Of a stretch of DNA of 6,944 bases, positions 5,809 through 6,944 are shown piece by piece (the first letter of the stretch is position 1; the number at the start of each line of letters is the position of its first letter). The translations under genes were made by a program, and so were the position numbers. Below the pieces are notes generated by a model. The model was not told the origin of the DNA. It did no database searches and was given only the letters and a program-made list of their open reading frames with translations. This DNA comes from Planctomycetales bacterium (GTDB lineage Bacteria > Planctomycetota > Planctomycetia > Gemmatales > Gemmataceae): positions 1-6,944 of the forward strand of contig JAGVLI010000204.1 of assembly GCA_020054355.1 (NCBI GenBank), written 5' to 3'.

Positions 5809-6944
5809 CTAGCGCGCCCACAGCTTGCGGTCCAGGCTGCGATAGCCGATGGCTTCCATCACGTGGTTCGCCTTGATGTCGGCGCTTTCTTCCAGGTCGG
5901 CGATGGTGCGCGAGACGCGCAGGATGCGGTCGTGGGCGCGGGCCGATAGTCCCAGGTCGTCCATCGCCGTGCGCAGCAGTTCTTTGCCTTCGGCTTCCAG
6001 GACGCAATGCTTGCGCATCTGGCGCGTGGTCATCCGGCTGTTCAGGCGATGGCTGCCGGGACCAAAACGCTGCTGCTGGACGTGTCGCGCCTTCAGCACC
6101 TGCTGGCGCATGACGGCGCTGGAGGTGCCGTCGGCGGTGGCGGCGAGTTCCTGGAAGGGCACCGTCGGCACCTCGATGTGCAGGTCGATGCGGTCCAGCA
6201 ACGGCCCGCTGATCCTGCCCATGTAGCGTTCGATCTGCATCGGATTGCACTTGCACTGGCGCTTCGCGTCGCCGAGAAAACCGCACGGGCACGGGTTCAT
6301 CGCGGCCACGAGGATGAAATTCGCGGGGAAGGTCGAGGAACAGAGTGCGCGGGAGATCGTCACCTTGCCCTCTTCGAGCGGCTGGCGCATCACTTCCAGG
6401 CTCTTGCGGTTGAACTCCGGCAACTCGTCGAGGAACAGGACGCCGTGATGCGCCAGGCTGATTTCGCCCGGCGACGGTGGGTTGCCGCCGCCGACCATGC
6501 CGGCATCGCTGATGGTGTGATGCGGTGAGCGAAACGGGCGCGAGGCCAGCAGGGCTTCATCGGGACTGAGCCTGCCGAGGGCACTGTAGATGCGGGTGGT
6601 TTCCAGGCTTTCGACCGGTGTCAGCGGCGCGAGGATGGTCGGCAGCCGGCGGGCCAGCATGGTCTTGCCCGTTCCAGGCGAGCCGATCATCAGCACATTA
6701 TGGCCGCCGGCGGCAGCGACCACGACGGCCCGCTTGGCGAACTCCTGGCCGCGCACATCGCCGAAATCGACTTCGTAGGTATTCAGCTTGGCGAACAGTT
6801 CGTCGATGTTGCAGGTCACCGGCTCGGCGGGCAGCTGACCGGAGAGGATGCCCACTGCCTCGGCCAGGCTGCCGACGCCGAAGACCGTGACCTGCTCGAC
6901 GACGGCGGCTTCGCGTAAAGCCTCCATGTGAGGAACTGTGCCAG
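5809..6944 (-). CDS. comM: ComM/YifB-type Mg chelatase-like AAA+ ATPase, 5' end cut by window
   Basis: The minus frame is open from the right edge to TAG at 5811-5809, giving 377 visible codons. The ATG at 6927 is not the true start, because codons upstream of it (GTVPH) continue the frame and the sequence there aligns to the middle of the ComM N-terminal domain. Roughly 130 residues should lie beyond the edge. Numbered from the Met at 6927, Walker A is GSPGTGKT (82-89), Walker B is VLFLDE (163-168), a Cys cluster CPC...CKC spans 213-227, the sensor/arginine region is GRISGPLLDRIDL (237-249), and the C-terminal helical domain ends in GYRSLDRKLW (361-370). ComM is a hexameric helicase that promotes branch migration during natural transformation in studied proteobacteria; the same role here is inference. 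All key ATPase residues are present. The 94-aa gene follows 32 nt downstream. Confidence 0.93.
   Translation of the reverse strand, partial: GTVPHMEALREAAVVEQVTVFGVGSLAEAVGILSGQLPAEPVTCNIDELFAKLNTYEVDFGDVRGQEFAKRAVVVAAAGGHNVLMIGSPGTGKTMLARRLPTILAPLTPVESLETTRIYSALGRLSPDEALLASRPFRSPHHTISDAGMVGGGNPPSPGEISLAHHGVLFLDELPEFNRKSLEVMRQPLEEGKVTISRALCSSTFPANFILVAAMNPCPCGFLGDAKRQCKCNPMQIERYMGRISGPLLDRIDLHIEVPTVPFQELAATADGTSSAVMRQQVLKARHVQQQRFGPGSHRLNSRMTTRQMRKHCVLEAEGKELLRTAMDDLGLSARAHDRILRVSRTIADLEESADIKANHVMEAIGYRSLDRKLWAR

Noticed and set aside
5777..6292. Minus-strand extension of the 94-aa gene to 266 aa
   Set aside because: The added part is an out-of-frame reading of the comM-like gene and shows no domain.
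6007..6528. Plus-strand open frame of 173 codons
   Set aside because: Antisense to the AAA+ core of the comM-like gene, with no recognisable features.

Overview
The window looks like a GC-rich planctomycete chromosome, most likely Gemmataceae or a close relative. Three things point that way by family recognition: a PVC-type membrane-bound dehydrogenase (beta-propeller plus HEAT repeats), two DUF4058 proteins starting MPIHDW, and a secreted cytochrome c / copper monooxygenase / redoxin fusion. No database search was possible, so the taxonomy is inference. Coding density is high, no intergenic gap exceeds about 140 bases, and I see no RNA gene, CRISPR array or mobile element.

Layout: (1) 1-1717, minus strand: the first 572 codons of a secreted PVC-type dehydrogenase, cut by the left edge. 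(2) 1718-1851: a short divergent region with weak promoter candidates and an inverted repeat. (3) 1852-5459, plus strand: three co-directional genes with gaps of 78 and 74 bases. These are DUF4058 copy 1, a 647-residue exported three-domain protein, and DUF4058 copy 2. (4) 5492-5776, minus strand: a 94-residue hypothetical protein whose -10 box lies so close to its ATG that the mRNA may be leaderless. (5) 5809-6944, minus strand: the C-terminal three quarters or so of a ComM/YifB-type AAA+ ATPase, cut by the right edge.

The centre of interest is the 647-residue protein. It joins a signal peptide, a class-I-like c-type heme domain (CTVCH), a core carrying what looks like the complete PHM (peptidylglycine monooxygenase) set of copper ligands, and a C-terminal redoxin domain. 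A plausible reading is a periplasmic oxidase or monooxygenase in which the heme domain passes electrons to a two-copper site. It is bracketed by two diverged DUF4058 paralogs. One keeps the family motif VSPGNK and the other has changed it, which suggests duplication followed by divergence. Whether DUF4058 has any functional link to the copper protein cannot be judged from this window alone.
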